DNA from: CAVSIP01 sp963728075
GTDB lineage: Bacteria; Actinomycetota; Actinomycetes; JAFAQI01; DASSKL01
DNA: 64,000 bases
Direction of reading: 5' to 3'
NCBI GenBank assembly: GCA_963728075.1
Contig: CAVSIP010000001.1
Span: 1 to 64,000 of the forward strand
Both the position numbers and the translations under genes were made by a program. Below the pieces are notes generated by a model. It saw only the letters and a list, made by a program, of their open reading frames with translations. It ran no database searches and was not told the DNA's origin. Positions 61,843 to 64,000 of the stretch are shown one piece after another. How positions within the stretch are numbered: position 1 is the stretch's first letter; the number at the start of each line of letters is the position of its first letter.

Positions 61843-63118
61843 TCAGCTGACGGCCGTGGTTCGGATGCCTTTGGCGACGTCGGGCAGGGCGGTGGGGATG
61901 CTCGCGAGGTAGAGCTGCTCGGTCTTGTCCTTGGCGAGTGTGAGCAGCGCCGCTTGCAAAGCGGCGATCTCGCGGGCGATCCGGGCCGGGTTCAGCGAGT
62001 CGCGGTAGGCGATGAGCTCACCCTGTTGGGCGGGGGACAGCACCTGGGCTGCGAGCAGCCGGTCCAGGGGGGTGGCCGGCTTGTCGTAGAGCCGGGTGCG
62101 CCGCCCATGGCGGTCGGTGCCGAACCCGACCGGCTTCTTCGTCGGTGTCAGGTAGTTGAGGCGGTCGTTGACCAGCGGCCACAACCGGTTGAGCACGCTG
62201 CGTTCCTCCGCCGTGTCGTAGCGGTAGTAGAAGCCGTACTTGCGCACGAGGTGGTTGTTCTTCGACTCGACGGTGGCCTGGTCGTTCTTCTGTAAGGCCG
62301 CGACCGGGTGAAGAAGATCTCCAGGTCGGCGGCCCACTTGATCACGGCCTTGTTCAGGAACTCGGTTCCGTTGTCGAAGTCCAGCCCGACCACTTCGAAC
62401 GGGACCTGCTCGATCGCGGCCTTGAGCGCGGCGAGGACGTGAGCGTTGGCGTTGTTGCGCACCGTGCGGGTGAACACCCAGCCGATGTGCACGTCGGTCA
62501 GGTTGACTGTCCTGCAGAACTCGCCTTTGAGCGTCGGCCCGCAGTGCGCGACCGTGTCGCCTTCGAAGAACCCCGGCTCGGCCTCGACCTCGTCTCCGGC
62601 CTTGCGGATCTTGATCGAGGAGCGCAGCAGCGGCGAGGCCTTCGTCGTGGTCTTCCCGCGGACTGATCGCTGGCCTTCGCGGGCTTGAGGTACCGGTCGA
62701 TCGACGCTGCGCTCATCGCGAGCAGCTCCTCGCGCACCGCACCGCTGTAGCGGTCCACGCCGTCGACGAGCTCACCGTGGCGCTCCAGCCCGTCGAGCTG
62801 AACCCGCATCGACGCCGCCAGGTACTTCCCGCACTGCCCACCCGAGGCCGCCCACACCGTCCGCAGCACCATCACCGCGTTGCGGGAGTACTTCGGCGAC
62901 CGCGGCCGTCGCGGCCGCGCCGCCACGCTCCTGCCGGAACCCGGGTTGAGTTTCGCGGCCGCGGTCAGCCGACGCCGAGCGTTGTCCCGCGACCACCCGG
63001 TCACCCCCACAACCTGACCCAGGATCCGGCCCTTATCGGCCTTCCTGGCCTTGACATACGCCTTCGCGTACCTCGTCGTGACCTCGGCACGAGACGCCAT
63101 CGACAACCGACTCTCCAT
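61843..63118 (-). CDS. DDE transposase/integrase-core protein (frameshifted)
   Basis: Transposase of about 425 residues. The N-terminal helix-turn-helix region contains GRILGQVVGVTGWSRDNARR. The RNase-H-like core has Asp in GFFEGDTVAHCG, Asp in EVVGLDFDNGTEF and Glu in DQATVESKNNHLVRKYG, the DDE triad of integrase-core transposases. Frames break near 62,685 and 62,295, so the enzyme would be inactive if the sequence is exact. The family is IS481/IS3-like in core text; I cannot name it. Confidence 0.85.
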
Positions 63119-63138
63119 GGCCCAGCAGCGTCACCGTC

Positions 63139-63193
63139 ACGCGGGCATTCCTACGTGAGGCACGGAGCGCAATTCGCGGGCATTTCTCGTGAG
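63139..63193 (-). repeat. Right terminal inverted repeat
   Basis: Complement of the left end: ACGCGGGCATTCCTACGTGA and, about 32 bases further on, CGCGGGCATTTCTCGTGAG. Confidence 0.8.
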
Positions 63194-63283
63194 TCTCGCC
63201 GCGAGGTTTACAGAGCGTGGCTCCATGGCTTTACTGCGTAGTGACGGGGACGGATGGGAACAGCGCGTTCCCATGGAGGCGCC

Positions 63284-63640
63284 ATGGCCGAGCACGGGTG
63301 GACGCTGACACGGCTCTACGCCGCCATCGACACCCGCAACTGGCGGCGGGCGCTCTCCCTCGTCTCCCCGTCGGTGAGCTGGCACCAGGCTGCCAGCGAC
63401 GTGCTCGTGGAGAATCCCTGTTTCGGCCGGGACGAGCTGGGGCAGATGTTCGAGCGCGTGCTGGGACCGCACCGCACCGCGCACAGCGTTCGCCTCACGC
63501 TGACACATGGCGCCATGTGCGTCGCATTCGTGGACGTCCGGCTCGAGTACGCCGGATACGTCTGTAAGGGCGTGGCCACCGATGTGTTTTGGCTGGACGA
63601 CGGGCTCGTCACCAAGCGAGTGCGTGTCTTTGCAGGTTGA
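63284..63640 (+). CDS. NTF2-like (SnoaL-type) small protein
   Basis: Protein of 118 residues with an NTF2-like pattern: LTRLYAAIDTRNWRRAL, SPSVSWHQAAS, FGRDELGQMFERVLGPHRTA, and the strand VRLEYAGYVCKGVATDVFWL. Such folds serve as small enzymes or ligand-binding domains; the role here is unknown. GGAGGCGCC precedes the ATG. It begins just beyond the insertion sequence. Confidence 0.75.
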   Translation: MAEHGWTLTRLYAAIDTRNWRRALSLVSPSVSWHQAASDVLVENPCFGRDELGQMFERVLGPHRTAHSVRLTLTHGAMCVAFVDVRLEYAGYVCKGVATDVFWLDDGLVTKRVRVFAG

Positions 63641-63813
63641 CGTCCGGTCCGGCGGTATCTGCGGAGCCCTCTGACGGCTCGGCCGGAGGAGCGCTCCGTC
63701 AGTTCCCGACGCCGGAACCACCTGGGCGCGTCATGCCGGCATGGACTTGGGGGAAAGCGAATGCGGACACAGAGGCCGGGCACCATGACGACCGCCCGCG
63801 ATCGGAAGCAGTC

Positions 63814-64000
63814 ATGACGACGATGCGGGACGAGGTGCCTGACGGAGGCATGTTGGATGTGGCGCACCAGTTGTTGACCACCTTCGAGCACTTGCCGCTG
63901 GTTACCGTGGTCCGCGCCATGAACGGTGCGCGGCGCGAGCTCGTCGAGGCGCTCGGCTGGCAACCGAGCGCGCACGCGGTCTACGACCTGACGTACACAC
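63814..64000 (+). CDS. Small helical protein, cut by window end
   Basis: The open frame from ATG at 63,814 reaches the window end without a stop (62 residues so far). The text DVAHQLLTTFEHLPLVTVVR and ARRELVEALG resembles a three-helix-bundle dimerisation domain common in actinobacteria (DUF3562-like). The remainder lies outside the window. Confidence 0.5.
   Translation, partial: MTTMRDEVPDGGMLDVAHQLLTTFEHLPLVTVVRAMNGARRELVEALGWQPSAHAVYDLTYT

Larger units (their letters stand above)
61779..63195. mobile_element. Insertion sequence with bipartite terminal inverted repeats
   Basis: Element of about 1.4 kb. The left end (61,781-61,836) and right end (63,193-63,139) are inverted repeats of about 55 bases. 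Each end holds two copies of a CTCACGT...ATGCCCGCG motif, so the ends are bipartite. One DDE transposase gene lies inside. No certain target duplication is visible. Confidence 0.85.

Noticed and set aside
27320..64000. Interpretation of the right part as a genomic island or conjugative element
   Set aside because: It carries primase, primary sigma factor and a tRNA-Asn gene, and no integrase, att site or conjugation genes at the border.

Overview
The window joins two unrelated bacterial genomes. Positions 1 to about 27,310 have moderate GC, short AT-rich intergenic stretches, clear Shine-Dalgarno sites and a gene style that suggests Chloroflexota (inference from gene content and protein texture; no search was run). 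From about 27,320 to 64,000 the DNA is very GC-rich with strong third-position GC. It carries dgt, dnaG and rpoD, a tRNA-Asn with encoded CCA, a DUF5709 protein, topoisomerase IB and paired acyl-CoA dehydrogenases, which is an actinobacterial gene set. The change falls inside a hemL gene, so the window is most simply a chimeric assembly. Both halves also carry many one-base frameshifts, including in the essential genes dnaG and rpoD. I read most of these as sequencing errors and annotate such genes as whole loci.

Left part, 1-27,310. It begins with a soluble histidine kinase (minus strand) and three tandem SpoIIAA-like small proteins started by ATG, GTG and TTG, followed by a cold shock protein and an aldo/keto reductase. 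Positions 4.7-15.6 kb form a sugar or beta-glucan locus. A very large secreted enzyme (GH3, two carbohydrate-binding-like domains, GH16) lies behind a CelR-like operator. After it come a REC-HTH-REC response regulator, a XylF-like sugar-binding protein, a canonical single-domain ABC ATPase, an RbsC/XylH-type permease, and a protein that fuses a degenerate sugar-ABC ATPase domain to a HisKA_3/HATPase histidine kinase. I regard this transporter-linked two-component system as the most interesting biology in the window. Further genes are an epimerase, a thioredoxin-fold-like membrane protein coupled to an N-acyl-D-amino-acid deacylase-like gene, TetR plus an MFS exporter, an ABM-domain protein, a zinc-finger protein, two tandem signal peptidases I, a REC-GAF protein, an SDR, a lone receiver domain and the 3' end of hemL. 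Small palindromic repeats recur between these genes.

Right part, 27,320-64,000. A secreted sialidase-fold protein is followed by dgt, an acetyltransferase, a small lipoprotein, dnaG and rpoD. Next are a CPBP protease, a ceramidase-like secreted hydrolase with a PKD domain, a NarL-type two-component pair, small Cys-containing proteins, topoisomerase IB, tRNA-Asn, a CDF metal exporter and acyl-CoA thioesterase II. A SipW-type signal peptidase lies with two proteins bearing SipW-type signal regions, one of them with a 924-bp internal duplication. After this come an anti-sigma-like ATPase, two acyl-CoA dehydrogenases, a GGDEF-EAL protein with a degenerate EAL domain, a ThrE-like exporter, a sigma factor with a truncated sigma-like partner, a diguanylate cyclase, two divergent LuxR regulators with atypical receivers, an insertion sequence with bipartite terminal repeats, an NTF2-like protein and a truncated gene at the window end.
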